This document shows, one piece after another, positions 19,418-28,389 of a stretch of DNA of 64,000 nucleotides. The position numbers and the translations under genes are program-made. The DNA is from Paracoccus sp. SCSIO 75233 (GTDB taxonomy: Bacteria > Pseudomonadota > Alphaproteobacteria > Rhodobacterales > Rhodobacteraceae). Below the pieces are notes generated by a model, which saw only the letters and a program-made list of their open reading frames with translations, did no database searches and had not been told where the DNA came from. Position 1 is the stretch's first letter; each line of letters begins with the position of its first letter. The stretch covers positions 186,001-250,000 of the forward strand of contig NZ_CP115757.1 in the NCBI RefSeq assembly GCF_027912675.1, written 5' to 3'.

Positions 19418-20137
19418 ATGGATAACGCCATTTACGCGACGCTGACCCGGCAATCGGGGCTTATGCGGGAGATGCGGGTGGTTGCGAATAACATCGCCAA
19501 TGCGCAGACAACCGGCTTCCGGCGCGAAGGGGTGGTGTTTTCCGAATATCTGACCCCGACGGGCCAAGGGCGGGAGGGGCTGTCGATGGCCAATGCGCGG
19601 GGCCGTCTGCTGGATCTGCGGCAGGCGGGGATGTCGCGAACCGGGGGCAGTTACGATCTGGCGATTGACGGGGCCGGGTTCTTTGCGGTGCAGGCACCGG
19701 ATGGCGTCAGGATCACGCGGGCGGGGGCGTTCATGACCTCTGCCGAGGGGGAGTTGATGACCGCCGAGGGCCACCGGCTGCTGGATGAGGGGTTGGCACC
19801 GATCCAGATCCCGCCGGGGGCGCGGCAGGTCGCGCTTGGACCCGATGGCACGCTGTCCGCCGATGGCGAGCAACTGGCGCGGGTCGGGCTGTTTGCGGCA
19901 CCTGACCCCGAAACCATGCTGCGTCAGGGCGGGACGATGTTCGCGGTCGATCCCGCCGATCTGGAGCCCGCTTTCGAGACCCGCATCCAGCAGGGGTTTC
20001 TGGAGGATTCCAATGTCGATCCCATTTTCGAAATGACCCGCATGATCGAGGTGCAGCGCGCCTATGAGATCGGCCAGACGCTGCTGGACCGTGAGGATCA
20101 GCGGATCCGCGACACAATTCAGGCCATGACCCGTTAG
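19418..20137 (+). CDS. flgF: Flagellar basal-body rod protein FlgF
   Basis: A 239-residue distal-side rod protein of the FlgE/F/G family. Landmarks are VVANNIANAQTTGFRREGV at the N-terminus, SYDLAIDGAGFFAVQ in the centre and NVDPIFEMTRMIEVQRAYEIGQTLL at the C-terminus. GAGAG precedes the ATG. It is followed by flgG after 9 bases. Confidence 0.93.
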   Translation: MDNAIYATLTRQSGLMREMRVVANNIANAQTTGFRREGVVFSEYLTPTGQGREGLSMANARGRLLDLRQAGMSRTGGSYDLAIDGAGFFAVQAPDGVRITRAGAFMTSAEGELMTAEGHRLLDEGLAPIQIPPGARQVALGPDGTLSADGEQLARVGLFAAPDPETMLRQGGTMFAVDPADLEPAFETRIQQGFLEDSNVDPIFEMTRMIEVQRAYEIGQTLLDREDQRIRDTIQAMTR

Positions 20138-20146
20138 GAGGTTTCC

Positions 20147-20932
20147 ATGAAAGCCCTGCAAATTGCCGCCACAGGCATGAGCGCGCAGCAGACGCGCGTC
20201 GAGGTGATCTCGAACAATCTCGCGAATATGTCGACGACCGGGTATAATGCCCGCCGGGCGGAGTTCGCGGATCTGCATTATCAGCAGGTGACGCGACCGG
20301 GGACGATTGCGGCCTCGGACGGGACGATCATTCCGGCGGGTATCCAGCTTGGGCTGGGTGCGCGTCCGACGGCGGTGACGGTGAATATCGCGCAAGGCTC
20401 GCTGAGTTCGACGGGCGGCGATCTTGATCTGGCGATTGACGGGCATGGCTATATCGAGGTGACGCTGCCCTCTGGCGTATCGGGCTATACGCGTGACGGT
20501 GCGCTGAAACGCTCGCCTGACGGGCAGATCGTGACGTCTGACGGCTATCCGGTTGCGCCCGGCATCACCATTCCCGACGAGACACGGCGGGTGGCGATCA
20601 ATGCCGATGGCGAGGTCTATGCCTATTTCGACGATCAGGTGGAACCGGAACTTCTGGGGCAGTTCACGCTGGCGGGATTCACCAATGAGAAGGGGCTGGA
20701 GGCGGTCGGGTCGAACCTGTTCCTTGAAACCAATGCCTCCGGGCCTGCGCTTGTGGCTTTGCCCGGGCAGGAGGGTGTCGGCACGTTGCGGCAGGGCTAT
20801 CTGGAGGAAAGCGCCGTCGATCCGGTGCGGGAGATCACGGAATTGATCAAGGCGCAGCGCGGATATGAATTGAACGCGAAGGTGATCACGGCCGCCGACC
20901 AGATGCTTGGCGCGACGGTGCAGGTGCGGTGA
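20147..20932 (+). CDS. flgG: Flagellar basal-body rod protein FlgG
   Basis: A 261-residue distal rod protein. MKALQIAATGMSAQQTRVEV and VISNNLANMSTTGYNARRAE at the N-terminus, GDLDLAIDGHGYIEV centrally and EITELIKAQRGYELNAKVI at the C-terminus identify FlgG rather than FlgE or FlgF. AGGAGG precedes the ATG. Its stop overlaps the flgA start (TGATG). Confidence 0.95.
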   Translation: MKALQIAATGMSAQQTRVEVISNNLANMSTTGYNARRAEFADLHYQQVTRPGTIAASDGTIIPAGIQLGLGARPTAVTVNIAQGSLSSTGGDLDLAIDGHGYIEVTLPSGVSGYTRDGALKRSPDGQIVTSDGYPVAPGITIPDETRRVAINADGEVYAYFDDQVEPELLGQFTLAGFTNEKGLEAVGSNLFLETNASGPALVALPGQEGVGTLRQGYLEESAVDPVREITELIKAQRGYELNAKVITAADQMLGATVQVR

Positions 20933-21357
20933 TGCGCGGCGCTTTGTTGATGGCCGTGTTGCTGGCCCCCGTTGATGCGGCGGCTGGTGTGGTGGCTGCG
21001 CGGAACCTGCCGCCGGGGACGGTGATCGCGGCGGACGATCTGGGGTTTGACCCCGATGCGCCGGGGATCGGCATGGCTGAGGAGGCTGTCGGTTTGCAGA
21101 CCCGGATTGCGATTTATGAAGGCCGCCCGGTGATGGCGGGCGCGCTGCGTCCGCCGGTTCTGGTGTCGCGCAATCAGATCGTGCGGATGGCTTATGAGGC
21201 CGGATCGCTGGAAATCGTGACCGAGGGTCGTGCCTTGACGGAGGGTGCTGCGGGCGATGACGTTCGGGTGATGAATCTCGCCTCGCGCACGACTGTCTCG
21301 GCCAAGGTTATGGCGGACGGGGCGGTTGTCGTGGCCGGTCATGGGGTGATGCCATGA
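20932..21357 (+). CDS. flgA: Flagellar P-ring assembly chaperone FlgA
   Basis: A 141-residue periplasmic chaperone for P-ring assembly. It has an N-terminal signal segment (ALLMAVLLAPVDAAAGV) and a SAF domain: AARNLPPGTVIAADDLGFD, then RPVMAGALRPPVLVSRNQIVRM, and AGDDVRVMNLASRTTVSAKV. It is shorter than enterobacterial FlgA, lacking the extra N-terminal domain. The ATG at 20932 overlaps the flgG stop; a GTG at 20929 is possible. The P-ring gene flgI itself is not adjacent. Confidence 0.88.
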   Translation: MRGALLMAVLLAPVDAAAGVVAARNLPPGTVIAADDLGFDPDAPGIGMAEEAVGLQTRIAIYEGRPVMAGALRPPVLVSRNQIVRMAYEAGSLEIVTEGRALTEGAAGDDVRVMNLASRTTVSAKVMADGAVVVAGHGVMP

Positions 21358-22088
21358 AGGCGAGGGTCGTTTTTCTGGCCGTGGGCGTTTTCGCGGCGCT
21401 GTCAGGCTGCAACCGTGCCGATCATCTTGGCCGCCCGCCGAGCATGAGCGCGCCGCAGAGCACGCCGGAATTCGAGGCAATGATCTCGCCCGAATTGAAC
21501 CTGCCGGAGACGCCGCAACGACCGGAAGCGAGCGCGTCGCTTTGGGCGGGGCAGCGGAATTCGCTGGTGCGGGACCGGCGCGCGGCGACGCGCGGCGATA
21601 TTCTGACCGTGGTGATCGAGATCGACGACCGGGCGGAGATTTCCAACAGCTCCAACCGCTCGCGTTCCGCCGCCGACGAGGTCTCGATTGCCGATTTCGG
21701 CGGGATTCCTCAACGGCTGGACAAGCGTCTGCCGGACGGAGCGTCGTCGGCGGGGCTGGTGAATGCGGATGCCTCCTCCAGCTACAAGGGCAGCGGCAAG
21801 ATCTCGCGGCGCGATAAGCTGACGCTGCGGGTTGCGGCGACGATTATCAATCGCCTGCCGAACGGGACGCTGCATGTTCAGGGCAGCCAGGAGGTGCGGG
21901 TGAATTTCGAGATGCGCGAATTGACGGTGTCGGGCTTCGTGCGGCCCGAGGATATCGGGCGCAATAACGAGATTGCCTATGACCGGATCGCAGGCGCGCG
22001 GATCTCTTACGGCGGGCGCGGGCAGATCACCGATGTCCAGCAGCCGCGCTACGGTCAGCAGGTGGCCGATATTCTGTTGCCGTATTGA
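21354..22088 (+). CDS. flgH: Flagellar L-ring lipoprotein FlgH
   Basis: A 244-residue outer-membrane L-ring protein. The lipobox is LSGC (Cys19), preceded by a hydrophobic signal. The body shows SLWAGQRNSLVRDRRAATRGDILTV, SSYKGSGKISRRDKLTL and the diagnostic GTLHVQGSQEVRVNFE and VSGFVRPEDIGRNNEI. It overlaps flgA by 4 bases (ATGA). Confidence 0.95.
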   Translation: MKARVVFLAVGVFAALSGCNRADHLGRPPSMSAPQSTPEFEAMISPELNLPETPQRPEASASLWAGQRNSLVRDRRAATRGDILTVVIEIDDRAEISNSSNRSRSAADEVSIADFGGIPQRLDKRLPDGASSAGLVNADASSSYKGSGKISRRDKLTLRVAATIINRLPNGTLHVQGSQEVRVNFEMRELTVSGFVRPEDIGRNNEIAYDRIAGARISYGGRGQITDVQQPRYGQQVADILLPY

Positions 22089-22096
22089 GGGGCGCG

Positions 22097-22552
22097 ATGA
22101 TCAGGAAACTGTTGCCGGTGCTCGCGATGCTGCTTGCGACGGTCGGCGGATTGCTGGCCGGAGAGGCGTTGCGCCCCGTCCCGCCTGTGCCGCCCGAGAG
22201 CGGGGCGGAGGCTGCGGAAAAAGCGGCAACGGCGTATTACGCCTTTCCGACGCAGTTCTTTGTGCCGGTCATGCGTGGGGGCAATCTGGATGGCACGATG
22301 GTTCTGTCGCTGTCGGTCGAGATGCCGGAGGATGCCGAAGCGGCGGTTCTGCGGGATAAGCTGCGGCTGCGCGATGCGCTTTTGCGGCGGCTGCTGATCC
22401 TGTCCAATACCGGCGCGTTCGATGGTAATTTCACGACCGAACCCCGGATGCGCAGGATCCGTACGGAGTTGCTGGAGGCAGCGCAAGCGGTCTCGGACAA
22501 TGCAATCGCGAATGTGCTGATCGAGGATATTGCCCGGCAGGACCGGCTGTAA
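22097..22552 (+). CDS. fliL: FliL-like flagellar basal body-associated protein
   Basis: A 151-residue single-pass membrane protein: a short cytoplasmic N-terminus, a membrane span (LLPVLAMLLATVGGLLAGEA) and a periplasmic domain with YYAFPTQFFVPVMRGGNLDGTMVLSLSVEM, resembling FliL, which sits at the stator and basal body. Similarity to canonical FliL is modest, so the symbol rests partly on position as last gene of the flagellar run. The ATG at 22097 follows GAGGGG; a TTG at 22085 overlapping flgH is possible. Confidence 0.7.
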   Translation: MIRKLLPVLAMLLATVGGLLAGEALRPVPPVPPESGAEAAEKAATAYYAFPTQFFVPVMRGGNLDGTMVLSLSVEMPEDAEAAVLRDKLRLRDALLRRLLILSNTGAFDGNFTTEPRMRRIRTELLEAAQAVSDNAIANVLIEDIARQDRL

Positions 22553-22644
22553 TCACAACGACCGGGCTTGCGGGTCTAGCGTGTTACCGGGCAGAAGAGG
22601 GCCGGACGGGCGGCACGGGGTCATCCGTTCCGGCGGAGGCATTG

Positions 22645-23577
22645 GTGACGCAGGTCGAGATCGGGTTGGCGCTTTATCAGGGTGCGGCGCATATCGCGGC
22701 GCAGCTGGACAGTATCGCGGCGCAGGATCATGCGGATTGGCGGTTGATCGTGTCCGATGACGGCTCGGACGATGACGGGCCGCGGATCGTGCGGGAATTT
22801 GCGGCGGCGCGACCCGAGGGGCAGGTCGTGCTGGTCGACGGTCCCCGGCGCGGGGCGACGCAGAATTTCCTGTCGCTGATCGCGTGGTCCTCGCCCGGCA
22901 GCTATCTGTCATTTGCGGATCAGGACGATGTCTGGCGGCCCGACAAGATCAGCCGCGCCTTGACCGCGCTGGCGGCAGCGCCAGAGGCCGGGATTTATTC
23001 TGCCTGCACGACGATCTGCGACGAGGCGCTGAATCCGCTGACCGGCTCGCGCCGATTTGCCGGGCCGTTCGGGTTCCGCAATTCGCTGGTGCAGGCGGTG
23101 ACGGCGGGAAATACGATTCTGCTGACCCCGGAGGCGGCTAATTTGGCGCGGCGCGCTGCGGGTGCTGCTGCGACGGCGGGGATCGAATCCCATGACTGGT
23201 GGCTCTATCAGCTCGTGTCCGGTGCAGGGCTGGGCGTGCTGCGCGACGATGCGGAGGTGCTGTTCTACCGCCAGCACGCGGAAAATCTGAAGGGGCGCAA
23301 CGATACGGTTGCGGCGAAGAAGGCGCGGATTTCTCAGCTTTTCGACGGAGCCTATGGGGCATGGCTGGCGGCGAATGTCGCGGCGCTTGGTGCGGCGGGT
23401 GATCTGCTGACCGAAGAAAACCGCGCATTGCTGTCGCGCTTTACGGCGTCGCTGTCGCAACCGGGTTGGCGGATGGCCGCCTCGATGCTGCGCATGGGGA
23501 TAAGGCGGCAGACGCCGGCGGGCACGGCGGCGCTTTATGGTGCGGCGCTGGCCGGACGGCTGCGGCGGCGCAGATAA
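22645..23577 (+). CDS. Family 2 glycosyltransferase (rhamnosyltransferase-like)
   Basis: A 310-residue GT-A enzyme. It opens EIGLALYQGAAHIAAQLDSIAAQ, then has the nucleotide-binding IVSDDGSDDDG and the metal-binding YLSFADQDDVWRPDKI, a pattern typical of GT2 rhamnosyltransferases in O-antigen and capsule loci. The GTG at 22645 is 5 bases after GGAGG. It precedes rpe and gph and lies near the rml genes, which fits a rhamnose donor, but substrate is inference. No membrane segment is seen. Confidence 0.82.
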   Translation: MTQVEIGLALYQGAAHIAAQLDSIAAQDHADWRLIVSDDGSDDDGPRIVREFAAARPEGQVVLVDGPRRGATQNFLSLIAWSSPGSYLSFADQDDVWRPDKISRALTALAAAPEAGIYSACTTICDEALNPLTGSRRFAGPFGFRNSLVQAVTAGNTILLTPEAANLARRAAGAAATAGIESHDWWLYQLVSGAGLGVLRDDAEVLFYRQHAENLKGRNDTVAAKKARISQLFDGAYGAWLAANVAALGAAGDLLTEENRALLSRFTASLSQPGWRMAASMLRMGIRRQTPAGTAALYGAALAGRLRRRR

Positions 23578-23594
23578 GTGAAGGCCGGTTGCGG

Positions 23595-23623
23595 TTGACG
23601 CTCATGGCGTTTCGGCCCTATCG
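23595..23623 (+). promoter_or_regulatory. Predicted promoter of rpe-gph
   Basis: TTGACG at 23595-23600 and CTATCG at 23618-23623 with a 17-base spacer lie 43 bases before the rpe start. The -35 is near consensus. Confidence 0.4.
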
Positions 23624-23665
23624 AAGGCCGGTACTCCAGATTGTTCCGTATCCAGGGAAACTGCC

Positions 23666-24358
23666 ATGAGCTTCGAGCGAAATATCAAGATCGCGCCGTC
23701 CATCCTGTCCGCCGATTTTGCCGATTTCGGTCGTGAAATCCGCGCGGTCGAGGCACAGGGGGCGGATTGGGTGCATGTCGACGTGATGGACGGGCATTTC
23801 GTGCCGAACCTGACCTTCGGTCCGCCCGCGGTGAAGGCGTTCCGGCCCCATGTCTCCGGTTTCATGGATGTTCACCTGATGATCGCGCCGGTCGACCCTT
23901 ATATCGAGGCTTATGCCGAGGCGGGGGCGGATCTGATTACCGCACATGTCGAATCCGGCCCGCATCCTCATCGGACATTGCAGGCGATCCGGGCGACGGG
24001 GAAAAAGGCCGGGCTGGCGCTGAACCCCGGCACGCCTTTGGAGGCGGTCGAGTATGTGCTGGATCTGTGTGATCTGGTGCTGGTGATGACCGTCAATCCG
24101 GGGTTCGGCGGGCAGAAATTCATTCACAGCCAGCTCGACAAGGCTGCCCGGCTGCGCGGGATGATCGGGGACCGGCCCATTCATATTCAGGTCGATGGCG
24201 GGATCGACCCGAACACGGCGCCGCTGGTTGCGAAGGCTGGTGCGGATGTGCTGGTTGCAGGTTCCGCCGTGTTCCGTGGCGGTACGGTCGAGACGGCGGA
24301 GGTTTACGGCGAGAATATCCGGGCGATCCGCGATGCGGCTGTTGCGGCGGCGGGCTGA
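23666..24358 (+). CDS. rpe: Ribulose-phosphate 3-epimerase
   Basis: A 230-residue TIM-barrel enzyme interconverting ribulose 5-phosphate and xylulose 5-phosphate. Motifs: [13 protein letters not shown], the metal site in [44 protein letters not shown], and the C-terminal phosphate loop [12 protein letters not shown]...AGSAVFRG. Its length is normal. It is followed after 3 bases by gph, a frequent pairing in Calvin-cycle and pentose-phosphate contexts. Confidence 0.97.
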   Translation: MSFERNIKIAPSILSADFADFGREIRAVEAQGADWVHVDVMDGHFVPNLTFGPPAVKAFRPHVSGFMDVHLMIAPVDPYIEAYAEAGADLITAHVESGPHPHRTLQAIRATGKKAGLALNPGTPLEAVEYVLDLCDLVLVMTVNPGFGGQKFIHSQLDKAARLRGMIGDRPIHIQVDGGIDPNTAPLVAKAGADVLVAGSAVFRGGTVETAEVYGENIRAIRDAAVAAAG

Positions 24359-24361
24359 GCG

Positions 24362-25006
24362 ATGATCGTGATTTTCGATCTCGACGGCACGCTGATCGAC
24401 AGCGCGCCCGATATTCATGCGACGGCGAATGCAGTTCTTGCCGATGAGGGGCTGGGCGCGCTTGATCTCGACACCGTGCGCGGCTTCGTCGGTCGCGGGG
24501 TGCCGCATCTGATCGCCTGCCTGTTGAAGGCGCATGGGATCAGCGATGCCGCCCGCGCCGCGCGGATGGAGAAAAACATGGTTGCGCGCTACGAGGATGC
24601 GGTGACATTGACCGTGCCATATCCGGGCGTGGTCGCCTCGCTGGACGCGCTGAAGGCGGAGGGGCATCGGCTGGGTATTTGCACCAACAAGCCAGCCGTC
24701 CCTGCGGAGGCGGTTTTGCGGCATCTGGACCTGCGCGGATATTTCGATGTCGTGACCGGCGGCGATAGCGGTCTGCCGCGCAAGCCCGACCCGGCGGCGC
24801 TGCTGCATACGCAGGCCGGAATGGGCGGCGGTGCGACGGTTTATGTCGGTGACAGCGATGTCGATGCCGAGACCGCGCAGGCGGCCGGGCTGCCTTTCCT
24901 GCTGTTCACCGAGGGCTATCTGCATGTCCCGGCGGAAACGCTCAGCTTCGCCGCGTCGTTTGACGATTTCGCCCGGCTTCCGCCGCTGATTGCGGGACTG
25001 CGCTGA
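24362..25006 (+). CDS. gph: Phosphoglycolate phosphatase (HAD family)
   Basis: A 214-residue HAD hydrolase that dephosphorylates 2-phosphoglycolate. HAD motifs: I, VIFDLDGTLIDS with nucleophile Asp; II, GICTNKP; III, a Lys in PRKPDPAALL; IV, YVGDSDVDAETAQAAG. The cap is subclass IA. Coupling to rpe supports gph rather than another HAD phosphatase. It ends flush against the convergent rmlA gene. Confidence 0.9.
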   Translation: MIVIFDLDGTLIDSAPDIHATANAVLADEGLGALDLDTVRGFVGRGVPHLIACLLKAHGISDAARAARMEKNMVARYEDAVTLTVPYPGVVASLDALKAEGHRLGICTNKPAVPAEAVLRHLDLRGYFDVVTGGDSGLPRKPDPAALLHTQAGMGGGATVYVGDSDVDAETAQAAGLPFLLFTEGYLHVPAETLSFAASFDDFARLPPLIAGLR

Positions 25007-25879
25007 TTATTTGAGCAGCCCGGTCAGGTAGCGGCCATAGGCGTTCTTCGCGAACAGGGCGGCGCGTTTGGCCAGTGCCTCACCGTCGATCCAGCCCTGT
25101 TCGTAGGCGATCTCGTCCGGGCAGCCGGTTTGCAGGCCCTGACGCTGTTGCAGCGTGCGGACGAAATTCCCCGCGTCAAGCAGGCTCGCATGGGTGCCGG
25201 TGTCGAGCCAGGCATAGCCGCGCCCCATCCGTTCGACCGTCAGCAGCCCGTCATGGAGATAGCTTTCCAGAAGCGTCGTGATCTCCAACTCGCCACGGGC
25301 TGAGGGCTTGACCTCCGCCGCCCGGTCCGGTGCTGAGCCGTCGAGGAAATAAAGCCCGGTTACGGCGAATTGCGACGGTGGTTCCGAAGGCTTTTCGATG
25401 ATCGCGCGGACGGTGCCCTCGTTGTCGAAATCGACCACGCCGTAGCGTTCCGGGTCGGCCACGCGATAGCCGAAGACGGTGCCGCCTTCGGGTTTCGCAT
25501 CGGCGGCGGTCATCAACTCCGACAGGCCGTGGCCGAAAAAGATATTGTCGCCCAGCACCATTGCAGAGGGCGCGCCGTCCAGAAAATCGCGGGCCAGAAG
25601 ATAGGCCTGCGCCAGCCCGTCCGGGGATGGCTGGGCGATATAGGTGAAGTTGAGACCCCACTGGCTGCCGTCGCTCAGCAGGCGGCGGAACTGTTCCTGA
25701 TCCTCGGGCGTGGTGATGATCGCGATCTCACGGATACCGGCGAGCATCAGCACGGAGACGGGGTAGTAGATCATCGGCTTGTCATAGATCGGCAGAAGCT
25801 GCTTCGAGACGCCCATCGTGATCGGGTAAAGCCGGGTGCCGGAGCCGCCGGCGAGGATGATGCCTTTGCGCTGTGTCAT
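25007..25879 (-). CDS. rmlA: Glucose-1-phosphate thymidylyltransferase RmlA
   Basis: A 290-residue nucleotidyltransferase making dTDP-glucose, the first step of dTDP-L-rhamnose synthesis. The N-terminal GIILAGGSGTRLYPITMGVSKQLLPIYDKPMIYYP motif (split here by function: nucleotide loop and active-site Lys), VLGDNIFFGHGL, and GYAWLDTGTHASLLDA are diagnostic. It overlaps rmlD by 4 bases and is last in the rmlC-B-D-A operon on the minus strand. Confidence 0.97.
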   Translation of the reverse strand: MTQRKGIILAGGSGTRLYPITMGVSKQLLPIYDKPMIYYPVSVLMLAGIREIAIITTPEDQEQFRRLLSDGSQWGLNFTYIAQPSPDGLAQAYLLARDFLDGAPSAMVLGDNIFFGHGLSELMTAADAKPEGGTVFGYRVADPERYGVVDFDNEGTVRAIIEKPSEPPSQFAVTGLYFLDGSAPDRAAEVKPSARGELEITTLLESYLHDGLLTVERMGRGYAWLDTGTHASLLDAGNFVRTLQQRQGLQTGCPDEIAYEQGWIDGEALAKRAALFAKNAYGRYLTGLLK

Positions 25880-26727
25880 GCGTTCAATTCCTTGATGACC
25901 GCGGCCAGAGAGCGCCTCCAGTGCGGTCTTGCAATGCCAAAATCATGCGAAATCGCCGCGCAATGCAGGCGCGAATTGAGCGGTCGTTTCGCGGGGGTGG
26001 GATAATCACTCGTTGGAATATCGACGACTTCGGGGGAAAGGTCGGATTGTGCGAATATCTCGCGCGCGAAATCGGCCCAGCTCACATCCGGCGCGCCGGC
26101 GAAATGGTATATGCCTGATTTCGTGCTATCCGCTGTCATCTGCTGCGCGATGTCGAGTGCTGCGCGGGCGATGTCAGCCGCCGCTGTCGGCCCGCCGATC
26201 TGGTCCGCCACGATGGTCAGCCGGTCACGCTCTGCACCCAGGCGGCGCATGGTTTTCACGAAGTTATTGCCATGCGCGGAAAAGACCCAGCTTGTGCGCA
26301 TGATGGCGTGTTGACCGCCAGCGGCGATAACACTCCGCTCCCCGTCCAGCTTGGTCTGGCCGTAAACGCCGAGCGGGGCGGTGTCCGCATCTTCAGCACG
26401 GGGCTGATCGCCGCTGCCGTCGAAGACGTAATCGGTCGAAATCTGTACGAACGGAATGTTCAGTTCGGCGCAGGCCCGCGCCATAGCGGCGGGGGCGTCG
26501 GCATTGACCAGCTTGGCTGTCTGCTGATCGGTTTCGGCCTTGTCGACGGCGGTATAGGCGGCGGCGTTGATGACGGCACGGGGCTGTTCCCGGCGGATCA
26601 GGGCCGCGCAGGCGTTTGGATCGGTCAGGTCCGCCTTATCCCGTCCGGCGAAATGCGCGTCGGGGGCGATCCGGGCAAGCTCGGTCGCGACCTGTCCCGT
26701 TTTGCCGAATACCAGAAGCCCCTGCAT
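25876..26727 (-). CDS. rmlD: dTDP-4-dehydrorhamnose reductase RmlD
   Basis: A 283-residue extended SDR making dTDP-L-rhamnose. The nucleotide motif is VFGKTGQVATEL, the SDR catalytic part is STDYVFDGSG and YGQTKLDGE (Tyr-x3-Lys), and IMRTSWVFSAHGNNFVKTM follows. The ATG at 26727 overlaps the rmlB stop by one base (TGATG); an upstream in-frame extension inside rmlB is not needed. Confidence 0.95.
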   Translation of the reverse strand: MQGLLVFGKTGQVATELARIAPDAHFAGRDKADLTDPNACAALIRREQPRAVINAAAYTAVDKAETDQQTAKLVNADAPAAMARACAELNIPFVQISTDYVFDGSGDQPRAEDADTAPLGVYGQTKLDGERSVIAAGGQHAIMRTSWVFSAHGNNFVKTMRRLGAERDRLTIVADQIGGPTAAADIARAALDIAQQMTADSTKSGIYHFAGAPDVSWADFAREIFAQSDLSPEVVDIPTSDYPTPAKRPLNSRLHCAAISHDFGIARPHWRRSLAAVIKELNA

Positions 26728-27764
26728 CAACCCGTCCCCAGCCGTTTGCCGACACCGTCGCGGTCCAGAAGCGGCCGCCACCAGTCTTCGTTATCGAGAT
26801 ACCATTCGACGGTGCGGCGCAGCCCCTCTTCCACCGTGACGGAAGGGCGCCAGCCGAGTTCCTCCCGGATGCGGGTCGGATCGATGGCATAGCGGCGGTC
26901 ATGGCCGGGGCGGTCGGCGACGAAGGTGATGAGATTGGCATGCGGCGCGCCTGCCGGGCGCAGCGCGTCCATATGGGCGCAGATCGTTCGCACGAGGTCG
27001 ATATTCTTCGCCTCATTCTCGCCGCCGATATTGTAACTGCGCCCGAGTTGGCCGCTTTCCAGAACCGTCAGCAGCGCGTCGGCATGATCCTCGACATACA
27101 GCCAGTCGCGGATATTGCCGCCATCGCCATAGACCGGGATCGGTTCCCCGGCGAGGGCTTTCAGGATGACGACCGGGACCAGCTTTTCGGGGAAGTGGAA
27201 CGGGCCGTAATTATTCGAGCAGTTACTGAGCACGACCGGCAGGCCATAGGTTTCGTGCCATGCCCGGACGAGGTGATCGCTGGCGGCTTTCGACGCGGAA
27301 TAGGGGCTGCGCGGATCATAGGGCGTTTCTTCCGTAAACTGCCCGTCCTCGCCAAGCGAGCCGAACACCTCATCCGTGGAGACATGGTGAAAGCGGAAAC
27401 TGTCGGGTTTGCCCTCTGCGGCCCAGTAGCTCCGTGCGGCCTCCAGCAGATTATAGGTGCCGTTGATATTGGTTTCGATGAAGGCACCGGGGCCGTCGAT
27501 GGAGCGGTCGACATGGGATTCCGCCGCCAGATGCATCACCGCATCGGGGCGATGTGTCGCCAGTATCCGGTCAAGCGCGGCGCGGTCGCGGATATCCGCC
27601 TGTTCGAAACTGTAACCGGGCGCGTTCGAGACGCTGGCGACATTCGCCAGATTTGCCGCATAGGTCAGCGCGTCCAGATTGACAACTTCGTGACCGGTGC
27701 GGATGGCGTGCCGCACGACTGCCGAGCCGATGAAGCCGGCCCCGCCGGTGATCAGGATTTTCAT
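26727..27764 (-). CDS. rmlB: dTDP-glucose 4,6-dehydratase RmlB
   Basis: A 345-residue extended SDR converting dTDP-glucose to dTDP-4-keto-6-deoxyglucose. Markers: [28 protein letters not shown], the catalytic [26 protein letters not shown], and [15 protein letters not shown]. The start ATG at 27764 overlaps the rmlC stop (TGATG). Length and motifs are standard. Confidence 0.97.
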   Translation of the reverse strand: MKILITGGAGFIGSAVVRHAIRTGHEVVNLDALTYAANLANVASVSNAPGYSFEQADIRDRAALDRILATHRPDAVMHLAAESHVDRSIDGPGAFIETNINGTYNLLEAARSYWAAEGKPDSFRFHHVSTDEVFGSLGEDGQFTEETPYDPRSPYSASKAASDHLVRAWHETYGLPVVLSNCSNNYGPFHFPEKLVPVVILKALAGEPIPVYGDGGNIRDWLYVEDHADALLTVLESGQLGRSYNIGGENEAKNIDLVRTICAHMDALRPAGAPHANLITFVADRPGHDRRYAIDPTRIREELGWRPSVTVEEGLRRTVEWYLDNEDWWRPLLDRDGVGKRLGTG

Positions 27765-28321
27765 CAATCGGCCTCGTAGCTGAAGGGGGATGACCAGTCC
27801 GCGAAAGCCGTCGCGTCGCGGTCCTTTTCCGACAGGACAGGCTCGCCCACGCCCCAGTCGATGCCAGCCGAATCCCAGCGAACCGCGCCGTCATGTTCAC
27901 GCGAGTAATGATCGGTGCATTTATAGACCACCTCCGTATCCGGCTCCCGCGTGACGAAGCCGTGCAGGAACCCCGCCGGTATCCAGAGCTGGCGGCCGTT
28001 TTCGAAGCTGAGTTCCGCGCCGAACCATTCGCCGTAATGCGGGCTGCCAAGGCGTGCATCGACGGCCACATCGTAAAGCGCGCCGCGCCCGCATCGCACC
28101 AGCTTGCCCTGGGCTTTCGGCGGCGATTGGTAGTGCAGCCCGCGCAGCGTGCCCTTGGCGCGTGACAGGGAATGATTGTCCTGAACGAATTCGGGGAGGT
28201 GTATTCCCGCCTGCTGCAACGTGCTGCGGTTCCAGCTTTCGCTGAAAAAGCCGCGCTCATCGCCATGTCGCGCCGGCGTCAGAAGCAGCACGCCGGGAAG
28301 CGGGGTTTTTTCGATCTGCAT
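27764..28321 (-). CDS. rmlC: dTDP-4-dehydrorhamnose 3,5-epimerase RmlC
   Basis: A 185-residue cupin epimerase, third enzyme of dTDP-L-rhamnose synthesis. Motifs: [35 protein letters not shown] with the catalytic His, and [15 protein letters not shown] precedes the ATG at 28321. It is the first gene of the rmlCBDA run, 68 bases downstream of the two-domain glycosyltransferase on the same strand. Confidence 0.96.
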   Translation of the reverse strand: MQIEKTPLPGVLLLTPARHGDERGFFSESWNRSTLQQAGIHLPEFVQDNHSLSRAKGTLRGLHYQSPPKAQGKLVRCGRGALYDVAVDARLGSPHYGEWFGAELSFENGRQLWIPAGFLHGFVTREPDTEVVYKCTDHYSREHDGAVRWDSAGIDWGVGEPVLSEKDRDATAFADWSSPFSYEAD

Positions 28322-28389
28322 GGCGGGCTCCGTCCGTGAATATCCTGAAAATGGAGTGCCATAGCATGGCATGCGGCACAAGGTAGGGT

